Position numbers and translations under genes: made by a program. 64,000 bases of DNA from Caryophanon latum (lineage in GTDB: Bacteria > Bacillota > Bacilli > Bacillales_A > Planococcaceae). Positions 33,458-43,257 of this stretch are shown here, one piece after another. The notes beneath the pieces were generated by a model, which was not told the origin of the DNA, did not search any database, and saw nothing but the letters and a program-made list of their open reading frames with translations. The DNA lies in the NCBI RefSeq assembly GCF_001700325.1, contig NZ_MATO01000031.1, positions 59,629 through 123,628 on the forward strand, written 5' to 3'. The stretch's first letter is position 1, and each line of letters opens with the position of its first letter.

Positions 33458-34996
33458 ATGACACAAGTTGTAACGAATGACCAATATGTTTCATACAAAC
33501 AATCGATTTTAGCAGGCGGTGCCCCGAAATACCACGAAAAAAATAGCGAGCAAGGGAAGCTATTTGTGCGCGAGCGACTCGCATTATTGTTTGACGACGG
33601 CGTGTTAACGGAGGACGGCGCATTCGCAAACGTGCTAGCAGGTGACTTACCAGCAGACGGTGTCGTAACAGGCATTGGCAAAATTCACGGGCGCACCGTA
33701 TGCGTCATGGCGAACGACTCGACGGTAAAGGCGGGCTCTTGGGGAAAACGCACCGTTGAAAAAATTATTCGCATTCAAGAAACAGCAGAAAAGCTAAGCG
33801 CACCGCTTCTATATTTAGTCGATTCAGCAGGCGCACGCATTACTGATCAGCTTGAAATGTTCCCAGGTCGCCGCGGTGCAGGGCGCATTTTCTACAACCA
33901 AGTGAAATTGTCTGGTCGCATTCCGCAGCTTTGTTTATTGTTCGGTCCATCAGCTGCAGGAGGTGCATACATTCCAGCGTTTTGTGATGCGGTCGTTATG
34001 GTAGAAGGCAACGCGTCGATGTACCTTGGCTCACCGCGCATGGCGGAAATGGTCATCGGTGAGAAGGTGACGCTAGAGGAAATGGGCGGGGCAAAAATGC
34101 ATTGTAGCGTTTCGGGCTGCGGTGATGTGCTTGCGAAAACAGAGGAAGAAGCAATTGCGTACGCGCGTCAATATTTAAGCTACTTCCCAGACAATTATAA
34201 AGAAAAGCCAGCGCTTGCCGAGCCAAAATTACCGGCATCGTTCGAAAAAACAATCGATGAGCTCATTCCACAAAACCAAAACAGCCCGTTCAACATGCAC
34301 GATTTAATCAATCGCATTATTGACGAAGGCTCTTGGTGCGAGGTGAAGAAGCTATTTGCCGCAGAGCTTATTACCGGCTTTGCACGCATTAACGGGCAAG
34401 CAGTCGGCATCGTCGCGAACCAGCCGCGCGTTAAAGGTGGCGTACTATTCCACGATTCGGCAGACAAAGCGGCGAAGTTCATCTCGCTTTGTGATGCGTT
34501 CCACATTCCACTCATTTTCTTAGCGGACGTACCAGGCTTTATGATCGGTACACAAGTAGAGCGCGTCGGCATCATTCGTCACGGTGCGAAAATGATTTTT
34601 GCGATGAGCGAGGCGACGGTGCCAAAAATTACGGTTATCGTGCGTAAAGCTTACGGCGCAGGATTGTACGCGATGGCAGGTCCAGCGTTTGAGCCAGACG
34701 TATGCATCGCATTAACACGCGCGCAAATTGCGGTAATGGGTCCAGAAGCAGCAGTGAACGCGGTGTACGCAAACAAAATTGCCGAGCTGCCAAAAGAGGA
34801 GCAAGCGGCGTTCATCGAGGAAAAACGCGACGAGTATCGCGAAGAAATCGACGTGTACCGTTTAGCGTCAGAGCTTATTATTGATGACGTCATCGAGCCA
34901 AACGATTTGCGTCAAGCGCTCGAGAACCGTTTAGAAGTGTACAAAAATAAAGAGCTGACATTTACAGAGCGTAAACGCGGCGTACGACCAGTGTAA
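33458..34996 (+). CDS. yngE: Acyl-CoA carboxylase carboxyltransferase subunit, YngE type
   Basis: A 512-residue carboxyltransferase with two crotonase-like halves. The ATG at 33458 follows AAAGGAG by 9 nt. VDSAGARITDQLEMFPGR and FGPSAAGGAYIPAFCD form the first active-site half; LADVPGFMIGTQVE and the KAYGAGLYAMAGPAFEP segment form the second. It moves the carboxyl group from biotin to methylcrotonyl-CoA, giving methylglutaconyl-CoA. Operon context and length match the methylcrotonyl-CoA enzyme, though propionyl-CoA carboxylase shares the fold. Confidence 0.9.
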   Translation: MTQVVTNDQYVSYKQSILAGGAPKYHEKNSEQGKLFVRERLALLFDDGVLTEDGAFANVLAGDLPADGVVTGIGKIHGRTVCVMANDSTVKAGSWGKRTVEKIIRIQETAEKLSAPLLYLVDSAGARITDQLEMFPGRRGAGRIFYNQVKLSGRIPQLCLLFGPSAAGGAYIPAFCDAVVMVEGNASMYLGSPRMAEMVIGEKVTLEEMGGAKMHCSVSGCGDVLAKTEEEAIAYARQYLSYFPDNYKEKPALAEPKLPASFEKTIDELIPQNQNSPFNMHDLINRIIDEGSWCEVKKLFAAELITGFARINGQAVGIVANQPRVKGGVLFHDSADKAAKFISLCDAFHIPLIFLADVPGFMIGTQVERVGIIRHGAKMIFAMSEATVPKITVIVRKAYGAGLYAMAGPAFEPDVCIALTRAQIAVMGPEAAVNAVYANKIAELPKEEQAAFIEEKRDEYREEIDVYRLASELIIDDVIEPNDLRQALENRLEVYKNKELTFTERKRGVRPV

Positions 34997-35011
34997 AGGG
35001 GGACGAGTAGC

Positions 35012-35707
35012 ATGGATAAAGTAGTACAAACAGTTGATGAAGCAATTGCAGACATTGTAGACGGGGCAACGCTGATCGTTGGCGGCTTCGGCTTAAGCGG
35101 CATTCCGAGCATGCTCATTGAAGCAATCGAGCAAAAGGGCGTCAAAGGACTACACGTTGTCAGCAACAACTGCGGCGTGGACGATGCAGGGCTTGGGCTA
35201 CTGCTACGCAACAAGCAAGTGCAAAAAGTGCAAGCGTCATACGTCGGTGAAAACAAATTGTTCGAGCAGCAATTTTTAAGCGGCGAAATTGACGTCGAGC
35301 TCGTTCCACAAGGCACATTAGCCGAGCGCATTCGAGCAGGCGGGGCAGGCATTCCGGCCTTTTACACAGCAACGGGCGTCGGCACACCAATCGCAGACGG
35401 AAAGCCAACTGCGGAGTTTGACGGCAAAACGTACATTCAAGAGCGCGCCATTACTGGTGACTTTGCGCTCGTAAAAGCTTGGAAGGCAGACCGCGCTGGC
35501 AACTTATTGTTTCGCAAAACAGCGCGCAACTTTAATCCGCTCGCGGCAACAGCTGGGCGCATTACGATTGCGGAAGTCGAGGAGCTTGTCGAAGTCGGCG
35601 AGCTCGACCCAGATGCGATTCACGTGCCGAGTGTGTACGTACAGCGCGTCATCGTCACAACGCATACAGACAAAGCAATCGAACGCTTAACAGTGAGGGA
35701 GGGGTAG
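35012..35707 (+). CDS. scoA: 3-oxoacid CoA-transferase subunit A
   Basis: A 231-residue subunit. The N-terminal [16 protein letters not shown] binds Co[21 protein letters not shown] is the family signature. With ScoB it moves CoA from succinyl-CoA to acetoacetate. This activates the acetoacetate made by HMG-CoA lyase so that it can be split to acetyl-CoA. AAGGGGGACGAG precedes the ATG. Confidence 0.92.
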   Translation: MDKVVQTVDEAIADIVDGATLIVGGFGLSGIPSMLIEAIEQKGVKGLHVVSNNCGVDDAGLGLLLRNKQVQKVQASYVGENKLFEQQFLSGEIDVELVPQGTLAERIRAGGAGIPAFYTATGVGTPIADGKPTAEFDGKTYIQERAITGDFALVKAWKADRAGNLLFRKTARNFNPLAATAGRITIAEVEELVEVGELDPDAIHVPSVYVQRVIVTTHTDKAIERLTVREG

Positions 35708-35710
35708 CAC

Positions 35711-36346
35711 ATGTCACGACAAACAATTATCGCCCGCGCCGTACAGGAAGTGAGTGACGGTATGTACGTCAATTTAGGAATCGGCATGCCAACACTTATT
35801 GCCGATGCGATTCCGAGCGACATGGACGTTATGCTGCAATCGGAAAATGGGCTTCTTGGCATCGGACCATACCCGACGAATGATGAGGTAGATGCGGATT
35901 TAATTAATGCAGGGAAAGAAACGGTAACGGCTGCACGCGGCGCTTCGTTTTTTGACAGTGCGACAAGTTTTGCGATGATTCGCGGCGGGCATATCGACTT
36001 AGCCATTTTAGGCGGTATGGAAGTGTCGGAAACAGGCGACCTTGCGAACTGGATGATTCCAGGTAAAATGGTGAAGGGCATGGGCGGTGCGATGGACTTA
36101 GTGCACGGTGCGAAAAAGGTCGTTGTCATTATGGAGCATGTGAGCAAGCACGGTGAATCGAAAGTGAAACAAACGTGCACGCTGCCGCTTACTGGTCAAG
36201 GCGTTGTCGATCGTCTCATTACCGATATGGCAGTGTTTGACTTTACCGACGAAGGTATGGTACTCATTGAAGTGCTAAATGGGCATACGATCGAGGACGT
36301 GCGCGCGAACACAGAAGCGGCGTTTATCGAAAAAGTAAATGTGTAA
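35711..36346 (+). CDS. scoB: 3-oxoacid CoA-transferase subunit B
   Basis: A 211-residue subunit with the catalytic glutamate in [12 protein letters not shown]. It starts 3 nt after scoA, behind GGAGGGG, so the two are translated together. It ends at the operon terminator. Together with the seven upstream genes this completes leucine/isovalerate conversion to acetyl-CoA and acetoacetyl-CoA. Confidence 0.92.
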   Translation: MSRQTIIARAVQEVSDGMYVNLGIGMPTLIADAIPSDMDVMLQSENGLLGIGPYPTNDEVDADLINAGKETVTAARGASFFDSATSFAMIRGGHIDLAILGGMEVSETGDLANWMIPGKMVKGMGGAMDLVHGAKKVVVIMEHVSKHGESKVKQTCTLPLTGQGVVDRLITDMAVFDFTDEGMVLIEVLNGHTIEDVRANTEAAFIEKVNV

Positions 36347-36347
36347 T

Positions 36348-36390
36348 GAAAAAAGTGTTGGCGGGTGAGTTCCTGCTAGCACTTTTTTTA
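36348..36390 (+). terminator. Terminator of the leucine operon
   Basis: AAAAAAGTG and CACTTTTTTT enclose an inner GGCGGG / TCCTGC stem with small mismatches, directly after scoB. Confidence 0.75.
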
Positions 36391-36469
36391 TGCGCTTTGA
36401 GCTTTCGCAACGTCGAGCGCATCATGAAAAATAGTTGGCAAAACATTTTTTACGCGTCAGCTTTTTTAA

Positions 36470-36676
36470 GGCTCTTCACCATAATGTTGAGTTGCTTTTC
36501 ACGCCGAGGCATGTTTTCCGCGGGCATGGGGGCTAACACGATCTTATTTCTGAAGGCAATGCCACATGGACGTGGCGCTTACTGCCTTCCTTGAGCCTGT
36601 AGTCTCTTTTCCCGCAGGAGTCCGCCTCTTGTTTCAAGCAATCTTTATCCGTCAACTTCAGCTTGTGGTGATGAAC
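36470..36676. repeat. Family A dispersed repeat
   Basis: The left end CTTCACCATAATGTTGAGTTG and right end GTCAACTTCAGCTTGTGGTG are imperfect inverted repeats matching the copy at 13091. An inner part (GCCACATGGACGTGGC) is close to the family B segment CCACGTCCATGTGGC. It lies upstream of the chaperone/kinase island and an open frame across it is spurious. Confidence 0.7.
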
Positions 36677-36890
36677 CGTGAATTTTGTGAAAAGATAAGA
36701 AACTTGCTACAGGATTGTATAAATATGTTTCGAATTTTGGAAATAAATGATAGAATACAAGAAAATGTATATTTATTTTTTAGGTACGTAGAACTAATTA
36801 AATGTAAGCTATGTCGTCATTTTATATTTTTAGGTCTATTATCGAAAAAATCCGTAACAGAAAATTGTTTGAGAGGGAGATGGGGAGAGA
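36677..36890. promoter_or_regulatory. AT-rich leader of the chaperone/kinase island
   Basis: About 210 bp of AT-rich sequence that should contain the promoter of the island. Candidate hexamers such as TATAAA near 36720 and TAGAATA near 36750 lack clear -35 partners. No CIRCE (TTAGCACTC-N9-GAGTGCTAA) or CtsR-type repeat was found, so the usual heat-shock control is not evident. Confidence 0.4.
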
Positions 36891-38057
36891 TTGACGAATG
36901 AAGGAAATTGCGCATTGCTAAAAAGCGAGCAATGCACTATGAGCAAACAGCCCTGTATGATTGAGCAAAAGGAAATTACAGCAGCACAGGAGCATGAAGA
37001 GGTGGCGTTATTACAAGCTGACACAGTAGAAGATGCAGACGTGCCGCAACAAGCAACACACGACGAAAGCGAAGATGCTATAGCGCAACCAATTGTCGAT
37101 GTCGAAGAACCGATTCAAGTGCAATCGCTACATGTAGAAGCGCAAGTAAGCGAACAACAGCAGCTACATGTAGAGGAAGAGGCGGTTTTAGAAGTAGAAG
37201 CGCCAATGATGGAGCAGGCAGTTGAATTACCAGTAGCTTTTCCGAACGTAGTCGAATCGGTGGCGAAAATATATCATCGTTGTAGTTACATTATATGCCG
37301 TCAGTTTGTTTTTTGTATTCAAAATATTTTGAAAAATTTAGAGGCGAACAGTCATGTAGAAGGGGCGCCGCAATGGCATGCATCATTTAAGCAAAGCATG
37401 GATAACATTCGAAAGATGACACCAGAAATTGATTTCTTATTTGAGCAAGCGGATGAAGCGGTTACGTTAGCCGATAGTTTTAAGCAAACGTTTGGTGAGG
37501 AAATTGAGCATTTAGAGCCGTTAAATGCGTTCATTTCGCAATATGCGAGCGCGGAATACGAAGAGCTTTATGTGTCGCTCGTGCAGCGATTAAAATCAGA
37601 GGTCATTCATGTAGAGGATGTTGTTATTTTTACGCGCATGTTCCAAGAAATTGCACAAGTTGAATACGAAGATTTCCGATGGGATACGTCGCGCGAGCAG
37701 GAAATGTTGCAGCGCGGATTTGACGATATGGTGCGTTTGTATGTAAGCGTGCTCGATGCGCTTGATTTAATGGTGATGTCGTCGAAGCAAAATGCGACAC
37801 ACGGCAGCATGTGGGCAGATATGTTAGATGAAGTGTGTACGAGCTTACTTGACACGATTGAGCATTATGACTTAGCGCAAATTAACGTAAAAAATATGCT
37901 GCTAGACGGCAAATATATGATTAGTATTGGGACGATTCCGCAAAATCAAGTGCCGGACTTGCAAAAGTTTGAGGTGTATCAGCAAGTACAGCGTGGCTTT
38001 ATGTATCGTTCAACGGAAAAAGTAATGCGCGAAGCAAAAGTAATTACAGTTTATTAG
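36891..38057 (+). CDS. Long GrpE-like protein (island copy 1)
   Basis: A 388-residue protein. The first 120 residues are acidic and rich in Glu, Gln and Val (for example EEVALLQADTVEDADVPQQA), followed by a long helical part. The final 50 residues (MISIGTIPQN to REAKVITVY) follow the GrpE beta-domain, ending in a GFMYRSTEKVMREAKVI run that aligns with GYKLKDRVLRPAMVKV. It sits 13 nt before a DnaK gene, as expected for a nucleotide exchange factor. The TTG start at 36891 has GGGGAG a little close; a Met codon at 36939 is an alternative with a worse ribosome site. The GrpE link is from C-terminal similarity and context only. Confidence 0.6.
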   Translation: MTNEGNCALLKSEQCTMSKQPCMIEQKEITAAQEHEEVALLQADTVEDADVPQQATHDESEDAIAQPIVDVEEPIQVQSLHVEAQVSEQQQLHVEEEAVLEVEAPMMEQAVELPVAFPNVVESVAKIYHRCSYIICRQFVFCIQNILKNLEANSHVEGAPQWHASFKQSMDNIRKMTPEIDFLFEQADEAVTLADSFKQTFGEEIEHLEPLNAFISQYASAEYEELYVSLVQRLKSEVIHVEDVVIFTRMFQEIAQVEYEDFRWDTSREQEMLQRGFDDMVRLYVSVLDALDLMVMSSKQNATHGSMWADMLDEVCTSLLDTIEHYDLAQINVKNMLLDGKYMISIGTIPQNQVPDLQKFEVYQQVQRGFMYRSTEKVMREAKVITVY

Positions 38058-38070
38058 TGGAGGAATCAAT

Positions 38071-39816
38071 ATGACAATTATCGGGATTGACTTAGGAACA
38101 ACAAACTCAGCGGTAGCGTATTTAAAAAATGGCGTGGCAGAAATTATCGCCAACAAAGACGGGCATCGCACAACGCCTTCGATTTTCAGCATTAATCCGC
38201 ACGGCGAAATTCAAATCGGACGCGTCGCAAAAAATGCATATCCAGGCTCACCGAACGAAACGGTATTAGAAGTAAAGCGCTTAATGGGTTCTGGTGAGAA
38301 AGTCGTTGTCAGCGGTCGCGAATTTACACCGGAAGAAATTTCATCATACTACTTAAAATATTTAAAGGAATCGGCTGAATCAGCGCTTGGGTATTCAGTA
38401 GCTGAAGCAATTATTACGGTGCCTGCCTACTTTTCGGATGCACAGCGTAAGGCGACGCAAATTGCAGGGCGTTTAGCCGGCTTAAAGGTCGAGCGTGTTA
38501 TTAACGAGCCGACTGCTGCTGCAATTGCGTTTGGCATTAACAATATGAACAGCGAAGCGAACATTTTAGTGTATGACCTCGGTGGTGGTACGTTTGACGT
38601 ATCGATTGTCGATCTGTTTAACGGCATCGTGCAAGTAAAGGCGAGTACAGGTGATAACAAGCTCGGCGGCATGGACTTTGATAACGTGCTAGTGGAATGG
38701 TTAAATGAGTGCGTGAAGCAAAAAGAGGGCATTGACCTGTTACATAGCGGCTCGCAAATGGAGCGCGACCAACGTTATGCGCGCATTAAAACGGAGGCAG
38801 AAAACGTAAAAATTACGCTGTCATCGAATACGACAGCGCAGTTTAGCTTACCGTTCATTACGATGAAAAACGGCATGCCAGTTTCAGTGAGCGAGAGTAT
38901 TACACGCGAGGAGTTCAATAGTTTAATTCAGCCGCTTGTCGACAAATCGTTAAAGCATGTAAGACGTGCATTAGAAGAAGCAAATTTACAAATGAGCGAC
39001 ATTTCAGACGTGCTGCTCGTTGGTGGCTCGACGCGCGTACCGTACGTGCAGCAAAAAATTGAGCAGCTGTTAGGCAAGCCGGCGCGCACAGATATTAACC
39101 CAGACGAAGCGGTTGCACTTGGCGCAGCAATTCAAGGTGGCATTAAAAGCGGCGAAATTAGCAACGATGACGGCTTAATGGTTGTTGACGTATGTCCGTA
39201 TTCATTAGGGATTGATACGATGCGCGAAATTGGTGGACAGCGCATTTACGACTTCTTCTCAGAAATTATTCCGGCGAACTCGCCAATTCCATATTCGAAC
39301 ACAGAGCGTTACTACACAATTCGTGAGAATCAAACGCAAATGGACTTAGGTATTTATCAAGGTGACGGTGTGAGTGAGCACGTGAAGCCAGAGCTACGTG
39401 TAACGAAGGACGATATGGTTGTAAAAGGCATTCCAGCATCACCTGAAGGAGAAGAAGCGGTCGATGTAACGTTCTCATACGACATTAACGGGATGTTACA
39501 CGTCGAAGCGACAATCGTATCGACAGGGCGCAAATTTAGCTCATCGGTGAATACGCAAACAGGGGTGATGTCGGAGCAAGAAATTGCAGAGGCAACACGT
39601 CGCGTCGAGCAAAACTGGGAAGCATCGAACTTATATGCCGAAGTAAAAGGTGTGCTAACGCGAGCAGAGCGCATTTTACCAGATTTATTACCGGAGCAGC
39701 AAGCGCGTGTAGCGAGCTTAGTGAACGGCTTAAAGCAAGCGTTAGCAGACAATAACGCACAACAAGTGAAGCAGTATGAAGCGCAGTTATCTGACTTGTT
39801 AATTCAACTTGTATAG
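38071..39816 (+). CDS. Short DnaK/Hsp70 (island copy 1)
   Basis: A 581-residue Hsp70. The nucleotide-binding domain is complete: GIDLGTTNSAVAYL (phosphate 1), VINEPTAAAIAFG, VYDLGGGTFDVSIV (phosphate 2, about 168-180) and LLVGGSTRVPYVQQ (adenosine loop). The substrate-binding beta domain (about 375-490) contains GIPASPEGEEAVDVTF. The alpha lid is short, and the usual flexible acidic C-terminal tail of DnaK is absent, making it about 30 residues shorter than housekeeping DnaK. GGAGG precedes the ATG. The second copy at 46989 is close: about 50 of the first 60 residues are identical. Confidence 0.92.
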   Translation: MTIIGIDLGTTNSAVAYLKNGVAEIIANKDGHRTTPSIFSINPHGEIQIGRVAKNAYPGSPNETVLEVKRLMGSGEKVVVSGREFTPEEISSYYLKYLKESAESALGYSVAEAIITVPAYFSDAQRKATQIAGRLAGLKVERVINEPTAAAIAFGINNMNSEANILVYDLGGGTFDVSIVDLFNGIVQVKASTGDNKLGGMDFDNVLVEWLNECVKQKEGIDLLHSGSQMERDQRYARIKTEAENVKITLSSNTTAQFSLPFITMKNGMPVSVSESITREEFNSLIQPLVDKSLKHVRRALEEANLQMSDISDVLLVGGSTRVPYVQQKIEQLLGKPARTDINPDEAVALGAAIQGGIKSGEISNDDGLMVVDVCPYSLGIDTMREIGGQRIYDFFSEIIPANSPIPYSNTERYYTIRENQTQMDLGIYQGDGVSEHVKPELRVTKDDMVVKGIPASPEGEEAVDVTFSYDINGMLHVEATIVSTGRKFSSSVNTQTGVMSEQEIAEATRRVEQNWEASNLYAEVKGVLTRAERILPDLLPEQQARVASLVNGLKQALADNNAQQVKQYEAQLSDLLIQLV

Positions 39817-39837
39817 TTTGGAAAAGGATTGAACGAC

Positions 39838-41076
39838 GTGTTATTAAATAAAAATAGCAACTATTTTGAGCTACTAGGTATCGATGAACAAACAACAGAG
39901 CGTGATATTCGCGTGGCATATAATAAAATGCTACGCCAATATTCAAACGAGAAGTTTCCAGAAGAGTTTCAGCTCATTACCGAGGCGTATAAAACGTTGA
40001 TGGATGAAAAAAAGCGAGTGCAATATATAAAAGAAACGAGCAGTGGTGGTGCGTATAAACAAAACATCGCACTGCTCGAGCAATATATGAATGAGGACTC
40101 GTTTTATGAGGCGAAAAAAATACAGCAGCAGCTCATGCTAAATGGCTTCAGTGAGGATGAATACGTGTTGCTTTGTGCGATGCATATCGCTAATGAGCTA
40201 GAAGATGCGACGGCTGAAACAAAATATGCACAAAAACTTGCGCAGCTGCACGGACAAAGCGACCGCACACAAGAGCAGCTGATGTATTACTACAGCCGAC
40301 AAGCAAACTACGAAAAAGCGATTTATTACGCGGAGCAGCAGCACAATAAACAGCCATTAGACAATGAACGCATATTGAATTTAGTGACGCTTTATTACCG
40401 CAACAACGAGCGGCGAAAAGTAGACGAACTATTTCAAAAAGCGCTGCGTACGCTTGAGCCGCGCATGCAAAACATCGTCATTTTCATTGAGGCGCTGTTT
40501 TGGGGCATGAACAACGATAAAGATGCGCTCGTTCAACAAGTGGAGCAAACATTTGAGCACATCATCGACAGTGGACAAAAGCTGAGCTTACTTCAGCGCT
40601 TAGTTGACAACGGCGCAGAGCTGTACAACGACCATTACGCCTTTAAATATTTCACGCTATTAGTTGAGCGTTTAAACGATAATGAATATGAATTTGCGCG
40701 CAGTTGGACGACGAACGGTCGCAATATGTTTCAAGTCGAGGTTGACTACTACGGTGATGAAAAGCGTGTCATTGCGCCCGTTCACGATTCTGAGCCGGTC
40801 GTACAGCGCACATATGAACAGCCAAAGCCCGCATCGATTCCTGAGCAGCCTGCACCGCGCACGTACAACGTGGCAGAAAAAAATCGTGGCAGTATGCTAT
40901 GGTCGATTGTCTTCGGAGTCATTGCGTGTTTAATCGAGCAAGATGCCTTTGTTGGGGCGTTCGTCGGCGTCATCTGGTATTTCTTTGCGTCTAAAATTAA
41001 AAAGCTAATTAGCTGCTTAGTGATCGTCATCATCGTGTTACTCATTTTTTCATTCATCATAGAAAATACGATGTAG
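39838..41076 (+). CDS. Membrane-anchored J-like protein without HPD motif
   Basis: A 412-residue protein. The GTG at 39838 is preferred over the TTG at 39829 because AAAAGG lies 10 nt before it. Residues about 8-60 follow a J-domain (YFELLGIDEQTTERDIRVAY, then KMLRQYSNEKFPEEFQ), but SNE stands where HPD should be. Without HPD it should not stimulate Hsp70 ATPase in the usual way. The middle (about 75-290) is helical and TPR-like. The last 60 residues hold two hydrophobic helices (SMLWSIVFGVIACLI, and SCLVIVIIVLLIFSFIIE), so the C-terminus anchors it in the membrane. It starts 22 nt after the DnaK stop. Confidence 0.72.
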   Translation: MLLNKNSNYFELLGIDEQTTERDIRVAYNKMLRQYSNEKFPEEFQLITEAYKTLMDEKKRVQYIKETSSGGAYKQNIALLEQYMNEDSFYEAKKIQQQLMLNGFSEDEYVLLCAMHIANELEDATAETKYAQKLAQLHGQSDRTQEQLMYYYSRQANYEKAIYYAEQQHNKQPLDNERILNLVTLYYRNNERRKVDELFQKALRTLEPRMQNIVIFIEALFWGMNNDKDALVQQVEQTFEHIIDSGQKLSLLQRLVDNGAELYNDHYAFKYFTLLVERLNDNEYEFARSWTTNGRNMFQVEVDYYGDEKRVIAPVHDSEPVVQRTYEQPKPASIPEQPAPRTYNVAEKNRGSMLWSIVFGVIACLIEQDAFVGAFVGVIWYFFASKIKKLISCLVIVIIVLLIFSFIIENTM

Positions 41077-41103
41077 CAACAAGCGGTGGAAGGAAGGTAT
41101 ATA

Positions 41104-43242
41104 TTGACAACGTTAAATGATCTCGCAAAGACACATGCATTAACCATTGAGCAAGTACAACAAATTTTACGTGCAAGTGGCATTGATTTTTTAAGTAATA
41201 CAAAGCAGTTAACGAAAGTGCAGCAGGCGAAAGTAGCGCTGCTTATACAGGAGCATTTGAAAGCGAACGTTGTTGATGAAAAGCTTGACCGACTCGTAAA
41301 GCAGCATAAAATTTTCATCGACACGTGCAGCTTAGTGCAGCCGAAAGCGATTGCGTTTTTAAATACGTTAGAGCCAGCGCTAAAAAAGCATAATAGCAAG
41401 CTCATTATTCCAATTCGCGTCATTGAAGAGCTTGAAAAAATTCAGCGTGGTCAAACAGGCGAAGTAGTAGAGCTGTCAAAAGCGGTATGTCAGCATTTAG
41501 CGCTCATGCAGCAGCGTGGTGTTCTTGACTTGCGAGGAGAGGATACCGACAACTTCGCAGACAACGTATTTGACGTCGTGTTTTCGAAGTTCCGCCTTCA
41601 GTACAAGCTCATGCTTATTACGCAAGACAAAGCATTAGCAAAGGAAATGTTACAAAAAAATAGCTCGCAGGCAATACGTGGAAAAACGATTGTCGTACAA
41701 AAAATTGACCGACATGGCAAGCTTGTGGATGTGGAGCAAAAAGCACAGAAAATAGCGGAAAAAACCATTCCGGCAAATGAGCGTTTTCAGCCCGCAAAGC
41801 AGGTGACGAGCGTTAGCGATAGCTTAATGAACGTACAGCACATTCCCGATGAGTTTGAGCAAGTGTATACGACAAGAGGTGCGATTCAGTTGCTTGAGAA
41901 GCTCGCAACAGGCGGGGAAGGCTCGGTGTATAAAACGTCGACACCGTACGTTGCAAAAATTTATAAAAAAGAAAAGCTGACGCTGCGCAATTACGAAAAA
42001 ATTAAGCGCATGCTGTCAAAGCAAGTGAAGTGTGAAGGTGTTTGCTGGCCGGTTGAAATGCTGTTTAATGCGAAGAACGAATTTGTCGGCTTTTTAATGC
42101 CAGAAGCGAAAGGAAAAGAGCTGCAAAAAACGATTTTCATTAAGCCGCTCTTTTTAAAGCATTTCCCCGATTGGAAAAAGAAAGACACGGTGCAGTTAAC
42201 ACTCACGATCTTAGATAAAATTCAATATTTACATCAGCGAAATATCATTTTAGGCGACATTAACCCGAGCAACATTTTAGTCGTGTCGCCAAAGGAAGTG
42301 TATTTCGTTGATACCGATAGCTACCAAATTGAGGAGTTCCCTTGCCCGGTTGGAACGGTCAATTTCACGGCGCCGGAAATTCAGCGTAAGCGATTTTCTG
42401 ACTTTTTACGCACGTTTGAGCACGAAAACTTTGCGGTTGCGACGCTGTTATTTATGCTCATGCTGCCAGGGAAGCCTCCGTACTCACAGCAAGGCGGTGA
42501 AAGCCCAGTCGAGAACATCATTAACATGGACTTTTCATATCCGTTTGGCGACAACTCAAACAAAAAAACACCGGACGGACCGTGGCGTTTTAGTTGGAGT
42601 CACTTGCCATATGATATTAAAGAAAGCTTTTATAAGAGCTTCCGTAAAGGTGAGGAATATAGCGTGCCAGCGAAGCGTTTACGTGCCGGCGACTGGTCGC
42701 AAAAATTTAGCAAGTACTTGCATTTACTTGAAACGGGCAAGTTCGCAAAGCAAGATCCGATGTCAGAGGAGCTGTTTCCGACGCGCTTTAAACGTGTCGG
42801 CAGCATGAAATATGGGAAATGTACGTTGTGTAAAATGGAGCAGCCTGAAGAAAGCTTAACGGAAAACATATGCCAGCCATGCTTAAATGATGGGGATAAA
42901 TATGCGTGCAAACGTTGTAAAAATGAGCTGACGTATACGAATTACGTCAAGTACGTCAAAAAAGCACCGCGCTTTGAAACGTGTCCGCCGTGTCATCAGG
43001 AGCTGCAAAAAGTACATTCGATGATTACGTGTCAGTATTGCTATAAGCCGTTTCCGTTTTACCAAAAAGATTATGAGTTTTACAAAAGCAAAGGCTTCGA
43101 GCTACCGAGGCGTTGTAGCACATGCAAGCAGCAAGGTCCGCAAACGCCGCCAGTTCAACCGGTGCAGCAATCTACACCGCCCCCTGAGCAGCCGCGTCCG
43201 CGCATTACGTCAATTGTAGAGTACTTAAAAAGTCGATTTTAA
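41104..43242 (+). CDS. PIN domain - protein kinase - zinc-ribbon fusion
   Basis: A 712-residue protein from a TTG start that follows AAGGAAGG by 6 nt. An N-terminal 50-residue helical segment faintly resembles the IF2 N-domain. A PIN-like RNase fold (about 68-200) has Asp73 in FIDTCSL, Glu108/Glu109 in VIEELEK, Asp153/Asp157 in FADNVFD and Asp175 in ITQDKAL. A Ser/Thr kinase-like domain (about 262-535) follows, with loop ATGGEGSVYK, Lys285 (VAKIYKK), ILGDINPSN in place of the HRD loop (Asp385, Asn390) and VDTDSYQ in place of DFG (Asp403). C-terminal zinc ribbons have repeated CxxC pairs (CTLC, CQPC, CKRC, CPPC, CQYC, CSTC). It is comparable to YegI/TerY-P kinases, but the PIN fusion is unusual. 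Confidence 0.75.
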   Translation: MTTLNDLAKTHALTIEQVQQILRASGIDFLSNTKQLTKVQQAKVALLIQEHLKANVVDEKLDRLVKQHKIFIDTCSLVQPKAIAFLNTLEPALKKHNSKLIIPIRVIEELEKIQRGQTGEVVELSKAVCQHLALMQQRGVLDLRGEDTDNFADNVFDVVFSKFRLQYKLMLITQDKALAKEMLQKNSSQAIRGKTIVVQKIDRHGKLVDVEQKAQKIAEKTIPANERFQPAKQVTSVSDSLMNVQHIPDEFEQVYTTRGAIQLLEKLATGGEGSVYKTSTPYVAKIYKKEKLTLRNYEKIKRMLSKQVKCEGVCWPVEMLFNAKNEFVGFLMPEAKGKELQKTIFIKPLFLKHFPDWKKKDTVQLTLTILDKIQYLHQRNIILGDINPSNILVVSPKEVYFVDTDSYQIEEFPCPVGTVNFTAPEIQRKRFSDFLRTFEHENFAVATLLFMLMLPGKPPYSQQGGESPVENIINMDFSYPFGDNSNKKTPDGPWRFSWSHLPYDIKESFYKSFRKGEEYSVPAKRLRAGDWSQKFSKYLHLLETGKFAKQDPMSEELFPTRFKRVGSMKYGKCTLCKMEQPEESLTENICQPCLNDGDKYACKRCKNELTYTNYVKYVKKAPRFETCPPCHQELQKVHSMITCQYCYKPFPFYQKDYEFYKSKGFELPRRCSTCKQQGPQTPPVQPVQQSTPPPEQPRPRITSIVEYLKSRF

Positions 43243-43257
43243 AAGGTGGAAATGAAC

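Noticed and set aside
36677..36890. CIRCE or CtsR heat-shock operator before the chaperone island
   Set aside because: No TTAGCACTC/GAGTGCTAA pair and no CtsR heptamer repeat was found in this stretch.
36566..36901. Plus-strand frame of 111 codons before the island
   Set aside because: It begins inside a family A repeat and ends in the AT-rich leader; composition is not protein-like.
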